This document shows positions 16,801-24,345 of a stretch of 64,000 nucleotides of DNA, piece after piece; position 1 is the first letter of the stretch; each line of letters begins with the position of its first letter. Both the position numbers and the translations under genes were made by a program. The notes under the pieces were generated by a model. The model had not been told where the DNA came from, ran no database searches, and worked only from the letters and a program-made list of their open reading frames with translations. This DNA comes from Mycolicibacterium iranicum (GTDB taxonomy: Bacteria > Actinomycetota > Actinomycetes > Mycobacteriales > Mycobacteriaceae): the NCBI RefSeq assembly GCF_001650495.1, contig NZ_LWCS01000012.1, forward strand, positions 1-64,000. The letters run 5' to 3'.

Positions 16801-19425
16801 GTCCTGCAGCGCGCGGTGATTCTCGACGACACCAGTGACCCCCTGCTGCGGACCACCCTCAACAAGGATGACGGCACATTGGAGTTCGCCGCATTCACCG
16901 CCAACGCCGACGGTGACCTCAAATGGGCCATCACGGCCACCGCCGAGCTCAACATGCTTCCGGCGCAAAGGGTCCAGACCGGATCTCCCGACGACACCGT
17001 CGTCACCTCGATCGGCCGCGACGACTTCTACGCCCGCACCGAAGCGCTCGGATTCGACTACGGGGAAGCGTTCCGATCGGTGACGGGTGTGACCGCCGGG
17101 CACGACTGGGCGGTTGCCGAACTCGACACGCCCATCACCCTCGCCGACGACATCGGCGATTACCACTTCCATCCCGCGCTGATCGACGGCGCATTCCAAA
17201 CACTGTTCGGTGCCCCGTTTCTCGGGCAGGAGGAGTCAGATGACCCCTACTTGCCGACCCGCATCCACCGCTGCATGGTCTACGGCGGGCCGGAAGCACA
17301 CATGACGGTCCGGGCCGACGTGGTGTCGGCAAGCGCCGAGCAGGTGGAATGCAATCTCGTCATCAGCGACCGGACGGGACGCCCGCTCGTGGTCATCGAC
17401 GGTTTCACCGTTCAGTCGCTGGCGACCTCGTCGCGGATGTCCCCGGATCGGATCGACAAGGGAATTCTCGAAATCCATTGGTCTGCCATGGATGAGGGTA
17501 ACCACGAGGAACGCGAGCCCTTCGCCGACGAACGGTCCTGGCTCGTCCTCGACGACGATTCCGGCGTGGGGCGGCTGTTGGCCGATCATCTGCGCCGCCG
17601 CGGCCAGCGCGCCCACACCGTGGGCCACCGAGCGGTGGACGTACTCACCGAAGCCGACGGCGGCTGGCTGATAAACCCCCGGAGCCCGGAGCAGATGGCA
17701 CAGCTCATCGCCGCGCACCTCGAGAGCGAGCAAGATCTCGCAGGCATCATCAACTGCTGGCCTCTCGACATCGCGGGATCCGACCACGATCACCACCTGG
17801 GCGCGTTCACCGTGCTCCGTCTCGTCAAAACGCTCGCCGAAAACGACACCCTCAAACCGCTGATCTATTTCGTCACATCCAACACCCAGCCGACACCGGG
17901 CAGCGCGGTGGGCCACGTCGATCAGGCCGCCCTGTGGGGCCTCGGACGGGTCATCGGCCACCAGGAGCTCGCCGAATACTGGGGCGGACTGGTCGACATC
18001 GACATCGCAGACAACCCGCAGGAGACAGTCGCCCGCATCTGCCGCCATGTCCTCGACGACGAATCCGAGGATCAGATCGCGATCCGCGGCAGCACGACAT
18101 TCGTCCCGCGATTGCGTCCCTGCGCGTCGCTGACCAGCCCGTTCCCCACCAAGCTCACGCCCGATGCGACCTACGTCGTCACCGGCGGTGCGGGGGCCCT
18201 CGGTCGTGTCGCGGCCACCTACCTGGCCGAGCGCGGTGCCCGGCACGTCATTCTGCTGGGCAGACGAGCCCTGCCCGGCCGCGGTCAGTGGCCGACACTC
18301 GGCGTGGACGACCCGCACCGCGCGACCGTCGACACCATCCGCGCGATAGAGAAACTCGGCGCCACGGTCGTGGCCCGCAGCGTCGACATCACCGACGCCG
18401 AACAGGTCCAAACATGGCTGCGCGACCACCAGCGCAACGGCGGGCGACCGATCCGCGGCATCATCCACGCCGCGGGCTCGGTCCACGACCAGCTCCTGGT
18501 GAACATGAGCGAAGACGACTTCGCCGCCGTGGCTGGGCCCAAGATCACTGGAACCAAAGTGCTGCACAACGCATTCCAGGCGCACGATCTGGAGTTCTTC
18601 GTGATGTTCGGGTCGGCGGGTTCCACCATCGCCTCGCCGGGCCAAGGCAATTATGCCGCCGCCAACGCCTTCCTCGACGCGTTCGCTCATCACCGTCGGG
18701 CGCAGGGACTACCAGCCCTGACGATCGGCTGGGGCCCGTGGTCGGTCGGAATGGTCGAAGAGCTCGGCCTGGAGAAGATGTACGCCCAGCGTGGCATCGA
18801 TCTCATCACCCCCGCCGTCGGAGTGCGAATCCTCGACCGGCTCATCAACCAGGACGTGTCGACGGTGGTTGCGATCAGCGCTGATTGGAACCGTGCCCGC
18901 CAGGCGGGACTCGGCGCAAACCTACCGCGAATGTTCACCCAACTCCAGGCATCCGAAAAGGATTCGGGCGAAGGAGATTCCGGCGCGTCGGTCCTTGCCG
19001 TGCTGGCGTCGACTCCGGAGGGCGACAGGTTGACCGTCGTCGCCGACCATATTCGCGCTCTGGTGGCCGCCGTCTTCGACTGCGGTGTGGACGATTTCGC
19101 TTCCGATGCAATGCTCGAGGACATCGGCCTGGATTCGATGATGGCGATGGAGTTCCGCGTGCGGATCAACATGATGTTCTCGATCGACCTGCCCGTACTG
19201 GAGATCCTCAAGGGGGTCAGCGTGAACTCGCTGGCCGACCGCATCCTCGCCGAGCTTCACGCGATTCACGGGCATGCATCGCCGACCTCGGAAGCCGAGT
19301 CGCCGCCGGCCGTCGTGGACGACAACGTCGATCTGCTGATCGAGGGCCTGTCCGACGCCGAACTCCTGGAGTTGCTCGGCGAACTGGAAGTCGAAGGCGG
19401 AAACGGCGCGGGGGAGCGGCCGTGA
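13879..19425 (+). CDS. Single-module type I polyketide synthase (KS-AT-DH-KR-ACP)
   Basis: An 1848-residue synthase. In order: ketosynthase with Cys187 (DTACSSS) and histidines in EAHGTGTPLG and KTNIGHLEAG; acyltransferase with Ser637 (GHSAGE) and specificity motif PYHT around 743-746; dehydratase with His940 (ADHRVQG) and Asp1103 (HPALIDGAF); ketoreductase with TGGAGALG near 1436 and Tyr1592; carrier protein with Ser1753 (IGLDSM); then a C-terminal tail ending in a short acidic helix. There is no enoylreductase or thioesterase. This domain order and length are those of iterative partially reducing synthases such as 6-methylsalicylate synthase, but the product is unknown. The start at ATG 13879 is 2 bases after the flavoenzyme stop; an upstream in-frame GTG would overlap it. 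The 3' end overlaps the ABC ATPase gene (GTGA). Confidence 0.95.
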   Translation: MATGMVLDNNEHEPLAIVGIGCRLPGDVGSAEELWTLLCEATDATREVPETRWHAARFHDPSGSKVGKMITRRGGFLAEIDQFDPQFFGISPREAHSLDPQQRLLLQTTWEALEDAGIPADGLAGSDVGVFVGGFTLDYQLLQNHGRGSRYRFKAHSATGMMMTMLANRISHAFDFRGPSMSVDTACSSSLVAVHLAAQSIWSGECRLAVVGGVNIMGGPNTAIAESTSGFLSPDGRSKAFDDSADGYARGEGGAVVVLKPLSQALRDGDDVYAQILGTAVSQDGHTDGITVPREDAQHAAITTALQRAGVQPAEVGYVEAHGTGTPLGDPIEIRALAAALTSNRPVTKPLVVGSVKTNIGHLEAGAGVAGLVKAALVAKKGHIPATVHFRTPTRHVSLAELKIDISGEGRAFPECARRVVGVNSFGFGGTNAHVVLAEPPTRAGQSSVERDDTSPPMLLPISARSEDALAATARQLGDYLDAHPDVTLGSLAYTLSRRRAHLSHRDTVIADSIDEARQQLLGLAEGRQILTARTATAAPKLAFVCTGMGPQWWRMCGGLLDAAHTFPAFAESIARTDRELSRHANWSLVEELRRDETSSRMAETQIAQPANFGIQVALAEQLAQFGITPDAVIGHSAGEVAAHHLAGLLSFEDAVEVIYHRSRLQQRTSGQGRMLAVGTDANALMNSLTGAARDEIGRLVSVAAINSPSAITLAGDSDILDDIAMQLDTVGIFNRFLAGNVPYHTHFMDSVREDLLAAFEGLSSARAALPLYSTVTGEQLEQYEAGAAYWWQNTRASVLFEPALRRMLDDGYTQFLELGPHPVLAASIFETAGAQRISVTSTQHRQQDDVRTFLSAVGELHCHGHHVAWDALNPADGARLLKLPSYPWQTKRYWNDTQEATELLFYKPVHPLLGQAVSAVHPTWEAELSTVLNPFLADHRVQGSVVLPGAVYIEMALAAARETYGSNHSVDNLVLQRAVILDDTSDPLLRTTLNKDDGTLEFAAFTANADGDLKWAITATAELNMLPAQRVQTGSPDDTVVTSIGRDDFYARTEALGFDYGEAFRSVTGVTAGHDWAVAELDTPITLADDIGDYHFHPALIDGAFQTLFGAPFLGQEESDDPYLPTRIHRCMVYGGPEAHMTVRADVVSASAEQVECNLVISDRTGRPLVVIDGFTVQSLATSSRMSPDRIDKGILEIHWSAMDEGNHEEREPFADERSWLVLDDDSGVGRLLADHLRRRGQRAHTVGHRAVDVLTEADGGWLINPRSPEQMAQLIAAHLESEQDLAGIINCWPLDIAGSDHDHHLGAFTVLRLVKTLAENDTLKPLIYFVTSNTQPTPGSAVGHVDQAALWGLGRVIGHQELAEYWGGLVDIDIADNPQETVARICRHVLDDESEDQIAIRGSTTFVPRLRPCASLTSPFPTKLTPDATYVVTGGAGALGRVAATYLAERGARHVILLGRRALPGRGQWPTLGVDDPHRATVDTIRAIEKLGATVVARSVDITDAEQVQTWLRDHQRNGGRPIRGIIHAAGSVHDQLLVNMSEDDFAAVAGPKITGTKVLHNAFQAHDLEFFVMFGSAGSTIASPGQGNYAAANAFLDAFAHHRRAQGLPALTIGWGPWSVGMVEELGLEKMYAQRGIDLITPAVGVRILDRLINQDVSTVVAISADWNRARQAGLGANLPRMFTQLQASEKDSGEGDSGASVLAVLASTPEGDRLTVVADHIRALVAAVFDCGVDDFASDAMLEDIGLDSMMAMEFRVRINMMFSIDLPVLEILKGVSVNSLADRILAELHAIHGHASPTSEAESPPAVVDDNVDLLIEGLSDAELLELLGELEVEGGNGAGERP

Positions 19426-20267
19426 CGACAGAGGCCCGCGCGGTATATGTCCGCGGGCTTTCGAAGAGCTACGGGCGCACTCACGCGGTCCGTCATCTGG
19501 ATCTCGACGTCGCCTACGGGGAGATCTTCGCCATTCTGGGTCCCAACGGTGCCGGCAAATCGACCACCATCGAGATCCTCGAAGGCCACCGGAAACGCAG
19601 CTCCGGGCAGGTCAATGTCCTCGGCGAAGATCCGGGCACGGCAGGACGCACATGGCGGGCCAAGATCGGCGTCGTGCTCCAGGACAGCAGCGACTTCGGG
19701 GTGCTGACCGTGCTGGAGACGGTCCAAATGTTCGCGAAATGTTATGGGAGATCGCGTGGTTCGGAAGATCTCCTGGAACTTGTCGGCCTTCGATCGACAT
19801 CAGCGTCGAAGGTCAGGACCTTGTCCGGGGGACAGCGCCGCCGGTTGGACGTCGCCCTGGGGATCATCGCCGAACCCGAGTTGTTGTTCCTCGACGAGCC
19901 GACAACAGGATTCGATCCCGAAGCGCGTAGGCAGTTCTGGGACCTCATCCGACTGCTGGCCGCCGACGGCACCACCATCGTGCTCACGACCCACTACCTG
20001 GAAGAGGCGGCTGCCCTCGCAGACCGCGTGGCGGTGATCGCAGACGGTCGCGTCGCAGCCGTGGATTCTCCGGCTCGTCTGACGGCGCATCTGAACACGT
20101 CGGCCACCGTGAGGTGGATGGAGGGCGGCGTGATGCGCGTGCTCGAAACCGACCATCCGACCGAGCTGATTCGCCAGCACTCCGCCAACGGGTCGGAACT
20201 CGAAGGACTCACGGTCACACGGCCCACTCTCGAAGATGCCTACCTCCAGCTGATCGGTCACGCATGA
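19422..20267 (+). CDS. ABC transporter ATP-binding protein (drug/natural-product exporter type)
   Basis: A 281-residue ATPase with Walker A GPNGAGKST, the Q-loop in VVLQDSSDF, signature LSGGQRRRLDVAL, Walker B LLFLDEP and a switch histidine in LTTHYLEE. It belongs to the DrrA-like export class and should power the permease encoded next. The GTG start overlaps the PKS stop codon (GTGA), and its own stop overlaps the permease start (ATGA), so synthase and exporter are translationally linked. Export or self-resistance for the polyketide product is inferred from this linkage. Confidence 0.94.
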   Translation: MTTEARAVYVRGLSKSYGRTHAVRHLDLDVAYGEIFAILGPNGAGKSTTIEILEGHRKRSSGQVNVLGEDPGTAGRTWRAKIGVVLQDSSDFGVLTVLETVQMFAKCYGRSRGSEDLLELVGLRSTSASKVRTLSGGQRRRLDVALGIIAEPELLFLDEPTTGFDPEARRQFWDLIRLLAADGTTIVLTTHYLEEAAALADRVAVIADGRVAAVDSPARLTAHLNTSATVRWMEGGVMRVLETDHPTELIRQHSANGSELEGLTVTRPTLEDAYLQLIGHA

Positions 20268-21124
20268 TGGCGATCGAATCGGCGCGGCCGACCCGCATCT
20301 CGAAACACCGGGCAACCACCCGGGAACCCGGGTTGCCGTCTGCGGTCCGCATCGGCTTCTCGCGTGTGGTGCCCGAACTCAAAATGTTCTATCGGCGGCC
20401 GGAGCAGCTGGCCCTGACGTTCTCGATGCCCGCCGTCATCTGTCTGCTACTGGGTTCCATCTTCACCACCGAACTCCCGGGCACCCAGACCACGACGGGG
20501 TCGGTCATCGCTGCCAGCATGCTTGCCTACGGCATCCTGTCGACGTCGTTCATCAACCTCGGTATCGGTATCGCCGCTGACCGTGAAACCGGTGCGCTGC
20601 GGCGTCTGCGCGGGACCCCGGCGACGGCCTCGTCGTATTTCATCGGCAAGATCATGCTCGTCGCGATCGCGAGCGTCGCGGAGGCCGTCATCATTCTTGG
20701 GTTGGGCGTCAGCGTATTCGGACTGCACCTGCCCACGGGGGTGTCGGGCTGGTTCACCCTCACTTGGGTCTTCGTGCTCGGCATCATCAGCTGCTCGCTA
20801 CTGGGCATCCTTGTCAGCAATTACGCCGCCAACGCCCTGTCGGCGAGCGTGCTCACCAACGGACCAGCCGTCGGCCTTCAGTTCGTGTCGGGCACCTACG
20901 TCCCGCTGGTCATGCTGCCGACGTGGATGTTGATGATCGGCTCGATCTTCCCGGTCAAGTGGATGGCGCAGGGATTCCGCTCTGTGCTGCTGCCGCCGTC
21001 GATGGTGGCGTTCGAACCGGCGGGCAGCTGGGAGCACGGGCGGATATTCCTCGTGTTGGCCGCATGGAGCATCTTCGGACTGCTCGCTTGCCTCTACGTG
21101 TTCCGCTGGTCGGACAAGAGCTGA
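20264..21124 (+). CDS. ABC-2 type permease partner of the polyketide exporter
   Basis: A 286-residue membrane protein with about six hydrophobic segments after a 45-residue basic cytoplasmic start. It has the DrrB-like pattern ADRETGALRRLRGTPATASSY between the second and third helices, a typical ABC-2 coupling region, and a late YVPLVMLPTWM segment. It should form the export channel with the preceding ATPase. Two adjacent ATG codons (20264 and 20267) could start it; the first gives an ATGA overlap. The antiporter gene follows after 4 bases. Confidence 0.93.
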   Translation: MMAIESARPTRISKHRATTREPGLPSAVRIGFSRVVPELKMFYRRPEQLALTFSMPAVICLLLGSIFTTELPGTQTTTGSVIAASMLAYGILSTSFINLGIGIAADRETGALRRLRGTPATASSYFIGKIMLVAIASVAEAVIILGLGVSVFGLHLPTGVSGWFTLTWVFVLGIISCSLLGILVSNYAANALSASVLTNGPAVGLQFVSGTYVPLVMLPTWMLMIGSIFPVKWMAQGFRSVLLPPSMVAFEPAGSWEHGRIFLVLAAWSIFGLLACLYVFRWSDKS

Positions 21125-21128
21125 CCCG

Positions 21129-22811
21129 GTGCCTTCCCTTCTTTCGATCGCCGCGCACTTCTTCCTGCAGATCGCCGTCATCCTTGCGACCTATCGCCTG
21201 TTGTGGCCGTTGTTCCGCCGCCTGGCGCAGGTGCAGGTGGTCGCCATCATGGTGGCCGGATTCCTGCTCGGCCCTTCGGTATTGGGCTGGATATGGCCGA
21301 GCGGGCAGCATTGGCTGTTTCCCACCACGCTGACCATCGGCGCCGAGACTCTTCCGCATCCCAATTTGACGGCGATCTACGTGGTCGGCCAACTCGGCCT
21401 GGTCCTCTACATGTTCCTGGTGGGTGCGTCGTTCAAGGTCGAGATCCTCGGTGCCCACGTGCGGCAGGCAGGCGTCACCTCGGCGGCGGGCATCGGCGTA
21501 CCGCTGGTCCTCGGTGGCCTTGTCGGATGGTGGATGGTCAGCCTCGGCGGCTATTTCACCGACAAGGTCTTCCACTGGCAGGGCGGCCTCTTCGTCGCCG
21601 CCGCAGTGGCCATCACAGCGTTCCCGATGTTGGCATGGATCGTTTATGACTCCGGACTGCTCAACACCCGCCTCGGGACGATGGCACTGTCTTGTGCCGC
21701 GGTCGACGACGCATGCTCCTGGGTTCTCCTCGCGACCGTCGTCGCGACGGCGAACGGCAGTGCCGCCGGAGCCCTGATCGCCGTCGGAGGAGGACTGGCC
21801 TACCTGATGTTCATGCTCTACGTCGGCCGTCGCCTGCTGGCGAGGCTGGCGTCGTGGACGCCGCCGCGCACCGAGCGTGAGCAGACCGGCGGCATACCGA
21901 TCGCGCACGCCAGCATCATCCTGCTCGTCATCCTGACGGCGAGCTGGTTCACCGACGTGGTCGGAATCTATTCTGTCTTCGGCGCTTTCGTCGCCGGCGC
22001 GGTGATGCCGCGGGGTGCTCTGCTCGATACGATCCGCGAGCGGTTCGAGCCACTGGTCGCCTACCTGCTGTTGCCCGCCTTCTTCATCTACTCGGGGCTG
22101 AACACGCAGTTGAACCTGATCCTCGATCCAGGGACTCTGGGCATGGCGGTCGTCGTTCTCATCGTCTCGTTCGTCGCGAAGTTCGGCGCGATCGGGTTGG
22201 CGGCACGTTCGCAGGGGATGAGTTGGTATGAGGCGGGTTCCATGGGAGCCTTGGCCAACGCACGTGGCCTCATGGAACTGATTCTGCTCAACATCGGCTT
22301 CGAAGCCGGGCTCATCACAAGCAAGCTGTACACGATCCTGGCGCTCATGACGATCATCACCACGTTCATGGCCACACCACTGCAGCGACTGTTCGAGCGC
22401 CGCCTACAGCGCTCCGGTCTGCGGTTCGGTCCCTCCGGGGAGGAGCCGCACGGCGGCGAGGGCGCAGGCCTCGTCCTCGGCGGCACTGGCGCCGCTGACG
22501 CCGACGCCGCCGACCACCACTGCGTCGACAGTGATCGGAACGCCGCCGCCGAAGATGACAAAGCGACCGCCGCCGTTGGCATGGATGCCGAACAGTTCTC
22601 CGCCAGGCGCGGCCAGCACCGCGAGCTCGGACGTCGCGATACGGTTGGCGACGGAGGTGTACGCCTTGTCCACGGCGAGAACGGGTCCCGCGATCTCGGC
22701 GCCGTCCATCCTGCCGAACGCGACGAGATTCCCGCCCCCATCGACGACCGCGGCGGACACGAGGATCGACCGCCGTTCGGCTTCGGCGTGGGCGGCCGCG
22801 ATCATCCGTAA
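21129..22811 (+). CDS. CPA2-family cation/proton antiporter with anomalous C-terminal extension
   Basis: A 560-residue ORF. Residues 1 to about 430 form a monovalent cation/proton antiporter with about twelve hydrophobic segments and the paired aspartates of the family in CAAVDDACSWVLLA. The GTG start lies 4 bases after the permease. CPA2 exchangers swap Na+ or K+ for H+; in a polyketide operon this suggests ion homeostasis or self-protection, as in some ionophore clusters. From about residue 430 the sequence becomes charged and repetitive, because the frame runs antisense through the GlcG/HbpS gene (22404-22835). The real protein may end near 22415 through a stop lost by mutation or sequencing error, or may carry this non-homologous tail. 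Confidence 0.88.
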   Translation: MPSLLSIAAHFFLQIAVILATYRLLWPLFRRLAQVQVVAIMVAGFLLGPSVLGWIWPSGQHWLFPTTLTIGAETLPHPNLTAIYVVGQLGLVLYMFLVGASFKVEILGAHVRQAGVTSAAGIGVPLVLGGLVGWWMVSLGGYFTDKVFHWQGGLFVAAAVAITAFPMLAWIVYDSGLLNTRLGTMALSCAAVDDACSWVLLATVVATANGSAAGALIAVGGGLAYLMFMLYVGRRLLARLASWTPPRTEREQTGGIPIAHASIILLVILTASWFTDVVGIYSVFGAFVAGAVMPRGALLDTIRERFEPLVAYLLLPAFFIYSGLNTQLNLILDPGTLGMAVVVLIVSFVAKFGAIGLAARSQGMSWYEAGSMGALANARGLMELILLNIGFEAGLITSKLYTILALMTIITTFMATPLQRLFERRLQRSGLRFGPSGEEPHGGEGAGLVLGGTGAADADAADHHCVDSDRNAAAEDDKATAAVGMDAEQFSARRGQHRELGRRDTVGDGGVRLVHGENGSRDLGAVHPAERDEIPAPIDDRGGHEDRPPFGFGVGGRDHP

Positions 22812-22835
22812 CGCCGTGGCCAAATCGACAGTCAT
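22404..22835 (-). CDS. GlcG/HbpS-family heme-binding-like protein
   Basis: A 143-residue single-domain protein of the GlcG/HbpS family: an N-terminal helix ALRMIAAAHAEAERR, then VSAAVVDGGGNLVAFGRMDGA, KAYTSVANR, and a glycine-rich end with PITVDAVVVGGVGVSGASAAEDEACA. In Streptomyces HbpS binds heme and senses redox stress; many relatives are uncharacterised, and the usual histidine is not evident here. The ATG at 22835 matches the family start; an ATG at 22853 would add six residues. Most of the gene lies antisense to the 3' end of the antiporter ORF, an unusual arrangement. No partner sensor kinase is adjacent. Confidence 0.8.
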   Translation of the reverse strand: MTVDLATALRMIAAAHAEAERRSILVSAAVVDGGGNLVAFGRMDGAEIAGPVLAVDKAYTSVANRIATSELAVLAAPGGELFGIHANGGGRFVIFGGGVPITVDAVVVGGVGVSGASAAEDEACALAAVRLLPGGTEPQTGAL

Positions 22836-22987
22836 GTTCGTATCTTCGCCCATGGTCAGATCTCACTAGGATTTCGCGCGTCGCGCCACTTGCCCGCTGG
22901 GGCGACGGTCGTGCGCTACACCGACGGTCTTGTGAACCGTCGCCGCGAGCGGGCTGACGGCGCAGCTACGCCACCTATGTCCGCACG

Positions 22988-23242
22988 GTGCCGGCCTCCG
23001 AGCCCACACTGCTGGAAAAGTTCGTGAGCGGGGTGGTCACTCACGACGGCGAGATGGACTATGTAGGCGCCGCGCCAGACGCATTGGCTGCCGTGGGATT
23101 AGCCCCGGAGGACGCCATCGCGGTATGGGCAGCCGTCAGCGCGCTGGCCATAGGCCAGCGTCAGCGAGGCCGCATTGGGCATCGAATGACGTTGTCACTC
23201 AACGGAATAGCCTCTCAGTACGGACTGCCGGCGCTGCCCTGA
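22988..23242 (+). CDS. Small hypothetical protein (84 aa)
   Basis: A short ORF starting at GTG 22988 with moderately GC-rich third positions. The product has an acidic N-terminal half (VVTHDGEMDYVGAAPDALAAV), a hydrophobic alanine-rich centre and a basic end (QRQRGRIGHRMT). I recognise no domain, signal peptide or lipobox, and the ribosome site is weak. It lies between the HbpS-like gene and the porin. It may be real or an ORF by chance. Confidence 0.4.
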   Translation: MPASEPTLLEKFVSGVVTHDGEMDYVGAAPDALAAVGLAPEDAIAVWAAVSALAIGQRQRGRIGHRMTLSLNGIASQYGLPALP

Positions 23243-23514
23243 CGTCAAGGGCGTCACATCTGCCACTGCTGTCGGTGTGCTGTCAGTTCCCTGGTCTCGA
23301 TGACCTGCGACGTCGGGTTCTCCGCTGCCGGCGCGCAGGCGGAATTCGGGCTGCGTCGCGGTTCCGACCGGTAGTCGATGCCTTACCTTGAGCCCGGCTG
23401 AAACCGTGCTTCTGCAGCAGGAACCGCACACCCGGGTCAGAGCGGATCGCAGAAGGTGCCAGGCGACAACCACCGTCGGCCCAACGAGGCCGTCGACAAC
23501 CGGCTAGGGAGATC

Positions 23515-24159
23515 ATGAAGGCAATCACTCGGGTGCTGATCGCGATGGTGGCGTCCATCGCGGCTTTGTTCGTGAGCACTGGCACCTCTCACGCAGGGTT
23601 GGACAACGAGCTCAGTGTGGTCGATGGCCAGGGCCGCACCCTGACCGTGCAGCAGTGGGATACGTTCCTCAACGGTGTGTTCCCGCTCGACCGCAACCGC
23701 CTGACCCGCGAGTGGTTCCACTCGGGCAAGGCGACCTACATCGTGGCCGGCGAGGGCGCCGAGGACTTCGAGGGCACGCTGGAACTGGGTTACCAGGTCG
23801 GCTTCCCGTGGTCGCTGGGTGTGGGCATCAACTTCAGCTACACCACCCCCAACATCGCTTTCGACGGTTACGCCTTCGATGCCGCCGATCCGGATTTCGG
23901 GTTCGGCAACAACATCGTGACCCCGCCGCTGTTCCCCGGTGTGTCGATCACCGCGGATCTCGGTAACGGCCCGGGCATCCAGGAAGTCGCCACGTTCTCG
24001 GTTGACGTATCGGGCGCAGGTGGCTCGGTTGTCGTGGCCAACGCGCATGGCACCGTGACCGGTGCTGCCGGTGGTGTGCTGCTCCGTCCTTACGCGCGTC
24101 TCATCTCGAAGAACGGCGACAGCGTCAGCACCTACGGCGCCCCCTGGAACATGAACTGA
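23515..24159 (+). CDS. MspA-family outer-membrane porin
   Basis: A 214-residue precursor with a signal peptide (MKAITRVLIAMVASIAALFV, cleavage after TSHA). The mature protein starts GLDNELSVVDGQGRTLTVQQ, closely matching mature MspA of Mycobacterium smegmatis. Further MspA landmarks are DRNRLTREWFHSGKA, LGYQVGFPWSLGVGINFSY and VVANAHGTVTGAAGGV. MspA forms an octameric channel through the mycolic-acid outer membrane for small hydrophilic solutes such as sugars and phosphate. The ATG at 23515 follows AGGGAG. About 270 bp of gene-free sequence upstream should hold its promoter. Which paralogue (mspA to mspD) it corresponds to cannot be told. Confidence 0.94.
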   Translation: MKAITRVLIAMVASIAALFVSTGTSHAGLDNELSVVDGQGRTLTVQQWDTFLNGVFPLDRNRLTREWFHSGKATYIVAGEGAEDFEGTLELGYQVGFPWSLGVGINFSYTTPNIAFDGYAFDAADPDFGFGNNIVTPPLFPGVSITADLGNGPGIQEVATFSVDVSGAGGSVVVANAHGTVTGAAGGVLLRPYARLISKNGDSVSTYGAPWNMN

Positions 24160-24345
24160 CCTTTCTCGATCACGTCAGAGGCTGCCATGTACTCCCAACC
24201 GACTCGGGGTGGAATGATCGGTGGTAATGCTTGGAGGACAGCTTGGTCGACCCGGGGGATCGGCGCGATTGGCTGCCGAGCAAGACCGCACCTGCACGCT
24301 GGAGGCCTCTGTATTGGACACCACCCAGACGGCGCAGCTGATCGC

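Noticed and set aside
17236..18693. 485-codon minus-strand ORF inside the PKS gene
   Set aside because: Antisense to intact DH-KR coding sequence; high-GC third positions of the PKS create the open frame.
24187..24345. 53-residue upstream extension of the bacteriophytochrome
   Set aside because: It lacks family similarity and would displace the chromophore cysteine from its usual position near residue 20-25.
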